Numbered from the stretch's first letter, positions 1-5,349 are shown. The stretch: DNA of 5,349 bases from Thermoactinomycetaceae bacterium (GCA_025449475.1 JANWJM010000012.1:1-5349); one strand, 5' to 3'. Notes: generated by a model from the sequence alone, not told the origin. Numbers and translations: made by a program.

Positions 1-32
1 AATCTAATCAAATATGAAAGAAGTGAGGAAAA

Positions 33-632
33 ATGAAACTTTTCCATTCAGCAACAGTTACAAAGGCATCCATGGATGCTTCCAAATTAGCCCAATATCT
101 CTCCCCGAAATCCAACCGATACCAGCATATATTGGGAGTGGTTCGCTTGATGGAAGATCTACTTCCATCGCTACAGATTCCGGATAATTGGAAACCACAC
201 GTGATACAAGCCTGTTATTTGCATGATATTGGATATAGCCCCAAGTTAAATCAATACGGCTTTCATCCTCTGGATGGAGCAATTTTTGCTTCCAAGAAAG
301 GATTTGTGAAACCTGTTGTCTCAGCGATTCTCTTTCATTCCTGTGCCTATGAAATCGCACAAATGGAGAAGAACCAAAAGCGATTATCGATTTATCAAGC
401 ACACCTTCCTTTGCTGGATGAACACGACCGTCTCTTGATCGATTTGGTCACTTATTGTGACATCCATACCTCTCCAACCGGTGAAAAAATCAGCTTTCAA
501 GAGAGAGTGAAAGAAGTGATCGATCGATATGGAGCCCATCACCCCGTAAGCAAAATGATGGTTCAAAACCAAAAACATTATGAAGTAGTTGTCACACGCG
601 TGAATCAACTTATCCGTCCCAAAATCACTTAA
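33..632 (+). CDS. HD-domain protein, putative metal-dependent phosphohydrolase
   Basis: This is a 199-residue soluble protein with an HD-superfamily metal-site pattern: H32, the paired H64-D65 in LHDIG, H78 in FHPLDGA, H102 in FHS and D143 in YCDIHTSPTG. HD proteins usually hydrolyse phosphomonoesters or phosphodiesters, often of nucleotides, using one or two metal ions. The substrate here cannot be told from sequence. No signal peptide or membrane segment is visible, so it is probably cytoplasmic. The ATG at 33 is preceded by GTGAGG (23-28), a somewhat close ribosome binding site; the next in-frame ATG (residue 14) has no such site. The stop is at 630-632. No strong terminator follows and the next gene begins 247 bases later, so it is probably not in the ABC operon. 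The HD-family call is firm; the activity is inferred. Confidence 0.85.
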   Translation: MKLFHSATVTKASMDASKLAQYLSPKSNRYQHILGVVRLMEDLLPSLQIPDNWKPHVIQACYLHDIGYSPKLNQYGFHPLDGAIFASKKGFVKPVVSAILFHSCAYEIAQMEKNQKRLSIYQAHLPLLDEHDRLLIDLVTYCDIHTSPTGEKISFQERVKEVIDRYGAHHPVSKMMVQNQKHYEVVVTRVNQLIRPKIT

Positions 633-879
633 GGTATTTTGCAAAAGCGTAAAAGGATGACCTCTCAAGAAAAACAACCTCTGTTGAGCTCCAACATAGC
701 CAAGTCTGCTTTTCGCCTTGCTGCCACAAAGATTTGTAAGAAAATCGGTGGAATATGGTAGTATGGAAAAGAAGAAAATCGACATTTTTATGTACAGCCA
801 TGATTCACACTCACTCATAAGCAAACAGACAGGATGGGAAAAATAAAAACGATGCCATTTACCTTGAGAGGAGATATCA
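633..879. other. Spacer between HD gene and ABC operon
   Basis: This 247-base spacer shows no convincing gene. A small 5-bp hairpin (TGTTG at 682-686, CAACA at 692-696) has no T-run after it and is a poor terminator candidate. The stretch is A-rich from about 730 onward, where a weak promoter candidate lies. It ends in a strong ribosome binding site (AGAGGAG, 867-873), six bases before the ABC ATPase start. Confidence 0.5.
734..764 (+). promoter_or_regulatory. Weak candidate sigma-A promoter for the ABC operon
   Basis: TTGTAA at 734-739 could serve as a -35 element. TAGTAT at 759-764 is preceded by TG one base away (TGGTAGTAT), which is an extended -10 form. The 19-base spacer is longer than ideal, and the extended -10 may offset that. 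Transcription from here would leave an untranslated leader of over 100 bases before the ATPase start at 880. This is the best match seen in the spacer, but it is not strong. Confidence 0.3.
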
Positions 880-1809
880 ATGGAAGCATCAGAAGCAATT
901 ATACAGGTCAAACAGCTAAAAAAACGATATGACGGCTTTTACGCTGTAAACGGGGTAAGTTTCGAGGTGCAACGCGGTGAGATATTCGGGTTGTTGGGAC
1001 CTAACGGAGCAGGAAAAACAACGACAATCGAGATGCTCGTAGGTCTGCGAAAACCTGACGAAGGGACTGCTCTAGTTGCGGGATATGATGTCCTAAAAGA
1101 GACGGAGCACATCAAAAAAGCGATCGGCATTCAACTGCAATCGACATCGCTATTTGATTTATTAAAAGTGAAGGAGACGCTCGAAATGTACGCCAGTTTC
1201 TATCCTTCACATGTCCCGATTCAACCACTTATGGAAGAGATGTTACTGACCGAAAAACAAAATAGCTTGGTAAAAGAGTTGTCTGGCGGACAAAAACAGC
1301 GATTAGCCATTGCATTGGCAATGGTTCATGATCCGGAAGTGATTTTTTTAGATGAACCCACTACAGGTCTAGATCCGCAAGCAAGACGTACACTCTGGGA
1401 GATTGTCTTAAATCTAAAAAATAAGGGAAAAACAGTCTTGTTATCGACGCACTATATGGATGAAGCCTATGTGCTATCGGATCGAATCGGAATCATGGAT
1501 CGCGGCAAACTGATTGCCCTGGATTCACCCAAAAACTTAATTCAATCGATCAATGCGGAAAGTGCCGTTGAATTTAAAACCACCCAAACATATACCGAAC
1601 ATACATTCGAAGGGCTTCGAGGGGTGAAGAAAGTGGTAATCAATCAACAATTTGTCACTCTTTACACCAATCAATTGCAAGAGACACTGATCGACTTTCT
1701 GCAATTCACATCGGATCAATCCATCTCTTTTTCAGCTCTTCAAACACGAACCGCAACATTGGAAGATGTCTTTTTACATATGACAGGAAGGGGGTTGCGC
1801 GAAGAATGA
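880..1809 (+). CDS. ABC exporter ATP-binding protein (drug/ABC-2 type)
   Basis: This 309-residue nucleotide-binding subunit powers export by the permease encoded next. All ABC motifs are intact: Walker A GPNGAGKTT (40-48), a Q-loop glutamine near 85-87, the signature LSGGQ (134-138), Walker B VIFLDEP with D158 and E159, the D-loop GLD (163-165) and the H-loop H191. The roughly 85 residues beyond the usual ATPase core include TLEDVFLHMTG, an ending typical of ATPases paired with ABC-2 permeases (DrrA/CcmA-like). The start is well supported by AGGAG (869-873) six bases upstream. The last codons overlap the permease start as ATGA, so the two are translationally coupled. Substrate is unknown; drug, peptide or lipid-linked export is possible. 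Confidence 0.93.
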   Translation: MEASEAIIQVKQLKKRYDGFYAVNGVSFEVQRGEIFGLLGPNGAGKTTTIEMLVGLRKPDEGTALVAGYDVLKETEHIKKAIGIQLQSTSLFDLLKVKETLEMYASFYPSHVPIQPLMEEMLLTEKQNSLVKELSGGQKQRLAIALAMVHDPEVIFLDEPTTGLDPQARRTLWEIVLNLKNKGKTVLLSTHYMDEAYVLSDRIGIMDRGKLIALDSPKNLIQSINAESAVEFKTTQTYTEHTFEGLRGVKKVVINQQFVTLYTNQLQETLIDFLQFTSDQSISFSALQTRTATLEDVFLHMTGRGLREE

Positions 1810-2897
1810 AAGCCTATTACCAGCTTACCTTAGCACAATTGCGCCTGTTTCTCCGCAACCGACAAGCCTTGTTCTGGATTATGTTGTTCCCTTTCTTTTT
1901 TATGTTTATCTTTGGACTTTTATTTGAAAATGATCGACCCGTCACTTATACAATGAGCATTGTCGACCTCGATCAACGTTCAATCAGCAAACAGATTACA
2001 CAAACCTTCCAACAGCAAGACTATTTCCAAATCTCTTACGACCGGCAAGTCGAAACAGCGAACGAAAAACTCAAGAACGGAAAAGTCGATCTAGTGGTAG
2101 TCTTTCCCAAAAACTTTTCACAGCAGGTACAACAGAAACAACTTCCTGCATCGATCGACCTTTATTACAACAATAAAAACGCAGCCCAGACACGTACAGC
2201 GCTCACAATCATTGAAGGAAATATTGATGCTGTGAGCAAAAACATGACCCAATACCAACCTGTTATCAAAACGGAAACGAAGGAGATTTCTGGATTACGT
2301 CTCACCTACCTCGACTTTTTAGTGCCTGGTATTATTGCCATGCAAATCATGTCAAACAATATGAACGGTGTAGCGGGCCAGATTGCTTCATGGCGTGAAC
2401 GAGGAGTTTTACGCAGGATGCAAGGAACAACACTAAAAGCATCCAATTTTATCGCTTCTCAAATTACAGCTCGTCTCGTATTAAATGGAGTTCAAGCACT
2501 CCTGCTTTTACTTATTGGATACTTTCTCTTTGATGTCAGTATCAACGGATCAATCGTTTACGTCATATTGTTTATTATTCTGGGAACCCTCACCTTTATG
2601 AGCATCGGTTTTATTATCGCTTCCTTAGCAAAAACACCCGAAAGTGCAGGACCGATTGCAGGCTTTTTATCCTTTCCCTTGATGTTTTTAGGAGGGGTAT
2701 TTTTCCCAATTTCTAATATGCCCACCTATTTGCAACCAATTGTTCAGGCACTTCCCATCTCACACTTATCCACTGCATTTCGCGAAATCATGAATGTCGG
2801 AACCCCTTTGACCGAACTCCTTCCTGAAGTTGGGTGGTTGTGCGCATGGTTGGTGGCTGGCTTCGTGATCGCCACTCGTCTCTTTAAGTGGGAATAA
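1806..2897 (+). CDS. ABC-2 type exporter permease
   Basis: This 363-residue membrane subunit pairs with the ATPase upstream. Its layout is that of an ABC-2 permease with a large extracytoplasmic domain: a first membrane helix at about 22-41 (rich in Phe, Met and Ile), a hydrophilic domain at about 43-165, then five more hydrophobic segments near 170-190, 222-245, 249-273, 281-303 and 340-358. The stretch LVPGIIAMQ, followed by a cytoplasmic ERGVLRRMQGTT loop, is characteristic of the family, and that loop probably contacts the ATPase. The ATG lies inside the ATPase stop (ATGA); the purine-rich AGGAAGGGGG (1785-1794) can act as ribosome binding site. Having one permease suggests that it works as a homodimer with two ATPase copies. 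The class is clear; the cargo is not. Confidence 0.92.
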   Translation: MKAYYQLTLAQLRLFLRNRQALFWIMLFPFFFMFIFGLLFENDRPVTYTMSIVDLDQRSISKQITQTFQQQDYFQISYDRQVETANEKLKNGKVDLVVVFPKNFSQQVQQKQLPASIDLYYNNKNAAQTRTALTIIEGNIDAVSKNMTQYQPVIKTETKEISGLRLTYLDFLVPGIIAMQIMSNNMNGVAGQIASWRERGVLRRMQGTTLKASNFIASQITARLVLNGVQALLLLLIGYFLFDVSINGSIVYVILFIILGTLTFMSIGFIIASLAKTPESAGPIAGFLSFPLMFLGGVFFPISNMPTYLQPIVQALPISHLSTAFREIMNVGTPLTELLPEVGWLCAWLVAGFVIATRLFKWE

Positions 2898-2943
2898 ATA
2901 GGGAGAATACAACCCATCCGATAGCTTTACAATGATAAAGACA

Positions 2944-2980
2944 CCGAGCGGTGGATCATATGATCCACCGCTCGGCTTTG
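2944..2980. terminator. Shared bidirectional terminator, perfect 32-base palindrome
   Basis: Bases 2944-2975 form an uninterrupted palindrome: 16-base arms, with an outer GC-rich part (CCGAGCGGTGG) and an AT-rich centre (ATCATATGAT). As RNA it folds into a stem of about 14 bp with a tetraloop. On the + strand it is followed by CTTTGTTC and on the - strand by TGTCTTTATC. Both are modest T-rich tails, so either direction could terminate. It lies 46 bases after the permease stop and 14 bases beyond the stop of the small - strand ORF, the expected place for a terminator between converging units. Perfect symmetry also allows a protein-binding role. Confidence 0.8.
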
Positions 2981-2989
2981 TTCACTCAG

Positions 2990-3067
2990 TCACCGGTGAT
3001 TCCTGCAGCAAGTATCCGATTCGGCACAAATGCCGCACTTGCACGTGCAGTGAGCATACTTGATCAC
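2990..3067 (-). CDS. Putative 25-residue cysteine-rich peptide, metallothionein-like
   Basis: A GTG start at 3067 runs 25 codons to TGA at 2990-2992. The peptide has six Cys (7, 9, 11, 14, 20, 21) and two His (6, 24). Its core is HCTCKCGIC, then a short acidic spacer and a CC pair, ending in basic NHR. Such C-x-C-x-C-x2-C spacing is typical of cytoplasmic metal-thiolate clusters; there is no signal or leader peptide. The Shine-Dalgarno GAGGAGGT lies at an ideal distance (five bases between GGAGG and GTG after allowing for TTACA), and an in-frame TGA at 3080-3082 rules out an upstream start. The shared palindromic terminator follows 14 bases after the stop. No convincing own promoter is seen, so expression may depend on read-through from the tRNA-Ser unit. 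I do not recognise the family. The same bases form RNA structure, so a non-coding RNA is the main alternative. The nearby zur and znuB make zinc a tempting ligand, by inference only. Confidence 0.45.
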   Translation of the reverse strand: MIKYAHCTCKCGICAESDTCCRNHR

Positions 3068-3129
3068 TGTAACCTCCTCTCAGAGGCTCAAGCAACCGTT
3101 GGGTTGCAAGCGGCATCTGGGTGAGGTTA
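3030..3129 (-). promoter_or_regulatory. Structured RNA leader overlapping the Cys-rich ORF
   Basis: Several alternative helices meet here. Fold one pairs TAACCTC (3123-3129) with GAGGTTA (3070-3076), hiding the ribosome binding site; it encloses a GCAACC/GGTTGC hairpin (3092-3097 with 3102-3107). Fold two is a 12-bp helix with a two-base bulge between 3105-3116 and 3030-3043, which pairs the leader with the codons of the Cys cluster. Inside it, CTTGA/TCAAG (3088-3092 with 3059-3063) and a small CCTC/GAGG hairpin (3076-3086) can stack. CAGTGA/TCACTG (3064-3069 with 3048-3053) would also enclose the start codon. The folds are mutually exclusive in part, as in translational switches. It matches no riboswitch class that I know. 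It could instead be an independent small RNA. Confidence 0.35.
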
Positions 3130-3130
3130 A

Positions 3131-3183
3131 ACAATAAAAAGCGTCCACCTTTCCATCTGTGTAGACGGTTAAGGCAAACGCTT
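3131..3183 (-). terminator. Intrinsic terminator of the tRNA-Ser transcript
   Basis: Read on the - strand, a 13-bp stem (3171-3183 with 3139-3151) continues, after a small internal loop, into a 6-bp stem (3163-3168 with 3153-3158) capped by the loop ACAC. It runs directly into TTTTTATT. Four pairs are G-U wobbles that would be A-C mismatches in + strand RNA, so the structure is specific to - strand transcription. It sits 64 bases beyond the tRNA 3' end and about 64 bases before the start of the small Cys-rich ORF. It could therefore also act as an attenuator for that ORF. Confidence 0.8.
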
Positions 3184-3247
3184 CACAACGTGAATACGTT
3201 AATTGGTGGGTTGCCAATGTATAAACAACGTTTATCAGATACAAGTT
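3184..3247 (-). other. Hairpin-rich 3' trailer of tRNA-Ser
   Basis: Three short hairpins follow one another between the tRNA and its terminator. They are ATAAAC/GTTTAT with a 3-base loop (3221-3235), ATTGG/CCAAT with a 7-base loop (3202-3218), and AACGT/ACGTT with a 4-base loop (3187-3200). A trailer this long would be removed when the tRNA 3' end is matured. Whether it is just discarded or persists as a small RNA cannot be seen. No ORF of note is present. Confidence 0.4.
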
Positions 3248-3340
3248 TGGCGGAGAGGGTGGGATTTGAACCCACGGTACGGGGAATACCCGCACAACGG
3301 TTTTCGAGACCGTCACCTTAAGCCACTCGGACACCTCTCC
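3248..3340 (-). tRNA. tRNA-Ser, anticodon CGA (reads UCG)
   Basis: This is a complete type II tRNA with encoded CCA (3248-3250). The acceptor stem GGAGAGG (3334-3340) pairs with CCTCTCC (3252-3258), followed by discriminator G. The anticodon stem ACGGT/ACCGT encloses loop CTCGAAA, with anticodon CGA at 3304-3306. The long variable arm, GTGCGGG and CCCGTAC around TATTC, is the serine hallmark. The T-arm is GTGGG-TTCAAAT-CCCAC. A consensus promoter lies just upstream and a strong terminator follows. It sits downstream of tadA on the same strand; in Bacillus a tRNA-Ser and tadA are also near neighbours (recalled synteny, different order). Confidence 0.97.
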
Positions 3341-3361
3341 AAGCAGTGCTGACATCATGAT

Positions 3362-3390
3362 ATTCTACATAAAAACGATCCTTCTGTCAA
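3362..3390 (-). promoter_or_regulatory. Sigma-A promoter of tRNA-Ser
   Basis: Read on the - strand, there is a perfect -35 TTGACA (3385-3390), a 17-base spacer with a T-rich stretch, and the -10 TAGAAT (3362-3367). Transcription would begin around 3355, about 15 bases before the tRNA 5' end at 3340, which fits a stable-RNA promoter. It would also be the nearest strong promoter for anything transcribed by read-through beyond the tRNA terminator. Confidence 0.88.
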
Positions 3391-3570
3391 GGAATTTTTA
3401 TGTGGATAAAATCAATGCAAGAACACATGAATCTAATAAAATATTCGCTCAATTCTATTGAAGACAATATTGTGTTTTGGCTAGATCAATAAGATCCATC
3501 AGAAGTTGGAACAGATCCGGCAAATCCGACTCTCTGCTCACTCATAGATAGTCGATCCATCCATTTCGAT
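3391..3570. other. Spacer between tadA and the tRNA-Ser promoter
   Basis: This 180-base AT-rich spacer follows the tadA stop. A weak hairpin, TCAAT-AGA-ATTGA (3449-3461), is followed on the - strand by ATATTTTATT and might slow or end tadA transcription, but it is only 5 bp. A 10-base palindrome, ACAATATTGT (3464-3473), is also present. A GTG-started 28-codon frame on the - strand (3455-3541) has no good ribosome binding site and is not called. Confidence 0.4.
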
Positions 3571-4041
3571 TTACGAGCTTTGCTGTTTTTTTCTCTGTCG
3601 AAGTGTTTGAAAAAAGTTCGTCAGCAGCTGACGACAGTGCGTTTGTTCAATCCCTGCGATCACTTCCGTCTGATGATTAAACCGTTCATCTTGCAAAAGA
3701 TTCATCAAACTGCCTGCACAACCCGCCTTTGGGTCATCCGTTCCATATATGACGCACTCGATCCGTGACTGAATAATGGCTCCCGCACACATGGGACAGG
3801 GCTCTAAAGTCACATAAAGGGAACATTCTTCCAAGCGCCACCCTTCTAGGTGCTGAGCAGCTTGCCGAATGGCAATCATTTCGGCGTGCGCTGTTGGATC
3901 TTGGGTCGATTCACGCAGATTGTACCCAGTCCCAATCACCTCGCCGCGATAAACGACAACCGCACCCACGGGGACTTCATGGATTGCCTCTGCTTTTTTG
4001 GCTTCTTCAATTGCCATTTGCATAAATTGATAATGATCCAT
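3571..4041 (-). CDS. tadA: tRNA-specific adenosine deaminase TadA
   Basis: This 156-residue, zinc-dependent enzyme deaminates A34 to inosine in the anticodon of tRNA-Arg(ACG), letting one tRNA read CGU, CGC and CGA. The deaminase motifs are complete: HAE (H52 binds zinc, E54 is the proton shuttle) and PCPMC (81-85, with C82 and C85 as zinc ligands). The N-terminal part has the usual EVPVGAVVV strand, and the C-terminal helix ends in a basic RQRKK tail. Length is normal for bacterial TadA. The ATG at 4041 has GTGGAG about nine bases upstream. It starts 16 bases after the zur stop, so the two are probably co-transcribed. No clear terminator follows. That it shares zinc as cofactor with the zur-znu genes may be coincidence. 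Confidence 0.95.
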   Translation of the reverse strand: MDHYQFMQMAIEEAKKAEAIHEVPVGAVVVYRGEVIGTGYNLRESTQDPTAHAEMIAIRQAAQHLEGWRLEECSLYVTLEPCPMCAGAIIQSRIECVIYGTDDPKAGCAGSLMNLLQDERFNHQTEVIAGIEQTHCRQLLTNFFQTLRQRKKQQSS

Positions 4042-4057
4042 TTCCTAAAACTCCACT

Positions 4058-4468
4058 CTATCCACATTCGGCACAGATTCCATAGATTTCAAATTTATGA
4101 CCTGTGATTTGAAAGTTTTCAGGCTTTCCAAACATGGCATGCATCGGACAAACTTTAATCATTTGAGTACGACCACATTTTGTGCAGATCAAATGATGGT
4201 GGTGAAGATCACGATTGCAATGGAAACGATATCTCCGCTCTCCATCCCATTCTGTCGTCTCAATGATGCCTAATGTTTCAAACAAGGAAAGATTACGATA
4301 AACAGTATCAAAACTAATGCCTGGATACTCTACTTGCATCAAATCGAAACACTCTTTCGCTGTCAAATAGCGCTCTTGTTCCTGAAAGATATTTACCATT
4401 TTTTCTCTTTTTCCTGTGTATTTGTAACCGTTTTCCTTAAGAATGTTTAGTGCTCGATCGATATCCAT
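4058..4468 (-). CDS. zur: Zinc uptake regulator, Fur family
   Basis: This 136-residue repressor, when zinc-loaded, would shut off zinc-uptake genes. The N-terminal winged helix includes a recognition segment around ISFDTVYRNLSLFETLGI (51-68). The C-terminal metal and dimer domain has C95/C98 (CTKC) and C132/C135 (CAEC), forming the structural Cys4 zinc site, plus an HHHH run (89-92) and GHKFEIYG (H124). C84 in RFHC corresponds to a cysteine tied to zinc sensing in Bacillus subtilis Zur (recalled). Similarity to Bacillus Zur runs along the whole length, which with the znuB neighbour favours Zur over Fur or PerR. The start at 4468 has AGGAGAG about seven bases upstream. It lies 86 bases after znuB and 16 before tadA. 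No recognisable Zur operator is seen within the window; it may lie upstream of the znu genes, beyond the right edge. Confidence 0.93.
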   Translation of the reverse strand: MDIDRALNILKENGYKYTGKREKMVNIFQEQERYLTAKECFDLMQVEYPGISFDTVYRNLSLFETLGIIETTEWDGERRYRFHCNRDLHHHHLICTKCGRTQMIKVCPMHAMFGKPENFQITGHKFEIYGICAECG

Positions 4469-4499
4469 CTAATCTCTCCTAATAAAGCAAGGGTTGATT

Positions 4500-4530
4500 A
4501 TCTCTATTGTAGCGAAAACTTGATAGAGAT
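4500..4530 (-). promoter_or_regulatory. Dyad with weak promoter candidate between znuB and zur
   Basis: An 8-bp inverted repeat, ATCTCTAT (4500-4507) and ATAGAGAT (4523-4530), is separated by 15 bases. On the - strand a -10-like TACAAT (4506-4511) overlaps it, with only a poor -35 match upstream. The dyad could be an RNA hairpin that lowers zur expression relative to znuB, or an operator on an internal zur promoter. It lacks a T-run, so it is not a normal terminator, and it does not resemble the Bacillus Zur box as I recall it. Confidence 0.3.
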
Positions 4531-4554
4531 TCCATCTGAATTGTAAATGCTTTC

Positions 4555-5349
4555 CTAGTTCCCCTTATGAAAGATTTTCCGAAGTTGATGGGGGAACCTT
4601 TTGCCGGCGATTACAAGCAGTAATACGACAATCAAGACAAGTACAATGACCCCGCCAGAGGCCAAATCCAGATAATAAGCAAACACTAAGCCTGCAAACA
4701 CAGCAAGCTGGGCAAACAGAATCGATCCTATAAATGCTTGTCGAAAACTTTGTGCGATCTGCAAGCTAATCGCAACGGGAAGTGTCATCAGTGCGGATAC
4801 GAGCAAGATTCCCACCACACGAATCGCCACGGCAATAACCAGTGCGACCATGACAATAAAGAAACGATGGATCCATTTCCGTGGAATCCCCGATATTGAA
4901 GCATATTCTTCATCGAAACAGAGAGCAAACAATGGTTTGTAAAAGATCAAGACAAATAAGACAACCACCAAGCTTGTAACGGATGTCAGGATTAACTCTC
5001 GATGGCTTACTGCCAGAATATTCCCAAATAAATAACCCGCAATATCGACATTAAATCCATTCGCTGCACTGATCAAAACAATTCCACCTGCGATCCCTCC
5101 TGCCATCACAATCGGAATCGCAATTTCTGGAAAGCCTCGAAATATCCGGCGAAGCCGCTCTACAAAGAGGGCTCCGAGGATAGAAAAGCCCATTCCTATA
5201 TAGAGAGGATTGAAGTTTTGAAAAATCAGCCATTTACTTTGCAGCCATAATCCCGTAGCGATCCCGGATAAAGAGAGATGAGAAAGAGCATCTGCGAGTA
5301 AAGATAAGCGTTTCATGACAAGATAAATGCCGACCAATGGCGCTACTAC
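4555..5349 (-). CDS. znuB: Zinc ABC transporter permease ZnuB (5' end outside window)
   Basis: This is the membrane subunit of the high-affinity zinc importer, working with a binding protein and an ATPase presumably encoded beyond the right edge. The reading frame stays open to base 5349. The visible part is 264 residues starting VVAPLVGIYLVMKRLS; family members have a further roughly 20-25 residues including the start of the first membrane helix, so the TTG at 5337 is not the real start. The family signature SLLADALSHLSLSG follows, then a series of hydrophobic segments (about seven or eight), including YLFGNILAVS and, near the end, LDLASGGVIVLVLIVVLLLVIAGKR. Manganese or iron permeases are similar, but the zur neighbour argues for zinc. 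The stop is at 4555-4557. Confidence 0.92.
   Translation of the reverse strand, partial: VVAPLVGIYLVMKRLSLLADALSHLSLSGIATGLWLQSKWLIFQNFNPLYIGMGFSILGALFVERLRRIFRGFPEIAIPIVMAGGIAGGIVLISAANGFNVDIAGYLFGNILAVSHRELILTSVTSLVVVLFVLIFYKPLFALCFDEEYASISGIPRKWIHRFFIVMVALVIAVAIRVVGILLVSALMTLPVAISLQIAQSFRQAFIGSILFAQLAVFAGLVFAYYLDLASGGVIVLVLIVVLLLVIAGKRFPHQLRKIFHKGN

Noticed and set aside
2990..3130. SRP RNA (scRNA/ffs) downstream of tadA and tRNA-Ser
   Set aside because: SRP RNA is often near tadA in Firmicutes, but the conserved GGAAGCAGC core is not found on either strand here.
3102..3160. T-box or known riboswitch for the small ORF or tRNA region
   Set aside because: The T-box core (AGGGTGGAACCGCG-like) and the motifs of common metal riboswitches are absent.
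3121..3321. 66-codon + strand frame
   Set aside because: It is antisense to the tRNA and its terminator; the ERVGFEPT-like stretch is a known artefact of translating tRNA-Ser antisense.
3080..3358. 92-codon - strand frame running through the tRNA
   Set aside because: It reads straight through the tRNA-Ser gene and its terminator, and its codons there are just the tRNA sequence.
3464..3473. 10-base palindrome ACAATATTGT
   Set aside because: It is short, AT-rich and isolated; a chance match is likely.
3455..3541. 28-codon GTG-started - strand frame with an amphipathic-looking middle
   Set aside because: It has no acceptable ribosome binding site, starts right after a stop codon, and shows no supporting context.
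4469..4554. Zur box upstream of zur
   Set aside because: Nothing close to the TCGTAAT-N-ATTACGA form recalled for Bacillus was found; the operator is more likely beyond the right edge.
5233..5337. znuB starting at the TTG at 5337
   Set aside because: The frame is open to the window edge, and the upstream residues VVAP match the expected first membrane helix, so the gene is truncated by the window.

Overview
The window reads as chromosomal DNA from a moderately low-GC Gram-positive bacterium of the Bacillales type. The reasons are the purine-rich AGGAGG-like ribosome binding sites, a consensus sigma-A promoter (TTGACA-17-TAGAAT), a Zur protein that resembles Bacillus Zur along its length, and a tRNA-Ser with encoded CCA beside tadA. 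The genus cannot be fixed from this sequence.

Left half, + strand (33-2897): a single HD-domain protein of unknown substrate, then a 247-base spacer, then a two-gene ABC exporter (ATPase and ABC-2 type permease) whose genes overlap by ATGA. A 32-base perfect palindrome (2944-2975) closes this unit.

Right half, - strand (read right to left): the 3' part of znuB (zinc-uptake permease, cut by the window edge), zur (zinc-sensing Fur-family repressor) and tadA (tRNA adenosine deaminase), which look like one operon. Next comes a tRNA-Ser(CGA) with its own strong promoter and a long hairpin-rich trailer ending in a clear intrinsic terminator.

The most interesting stretch is the interval of about 350 bases between the permease and the tRNA (2898-3247). 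On the - strand, between the tRNA terminator and the shared palindromic terminator, lies a 25-codon ORF (2990-3067). It has a near-ideal Shine-Dalgarno and encodes a peptide with six Cys and two His, including a CxCxCxxC run. The same bases can form extensive RNA structure that pairs the ribosome binding site and part of the coding region with the leader. It may be a tiny metal-binding (metallothionein-like) peptide under RNA control, or a structured non-coding RNA that happens to carry an ORF. The sequence alone does not decide. The znuB-zur operon less than 1.5 kb away on the same strand makes a zinc connection attractive but unproven.
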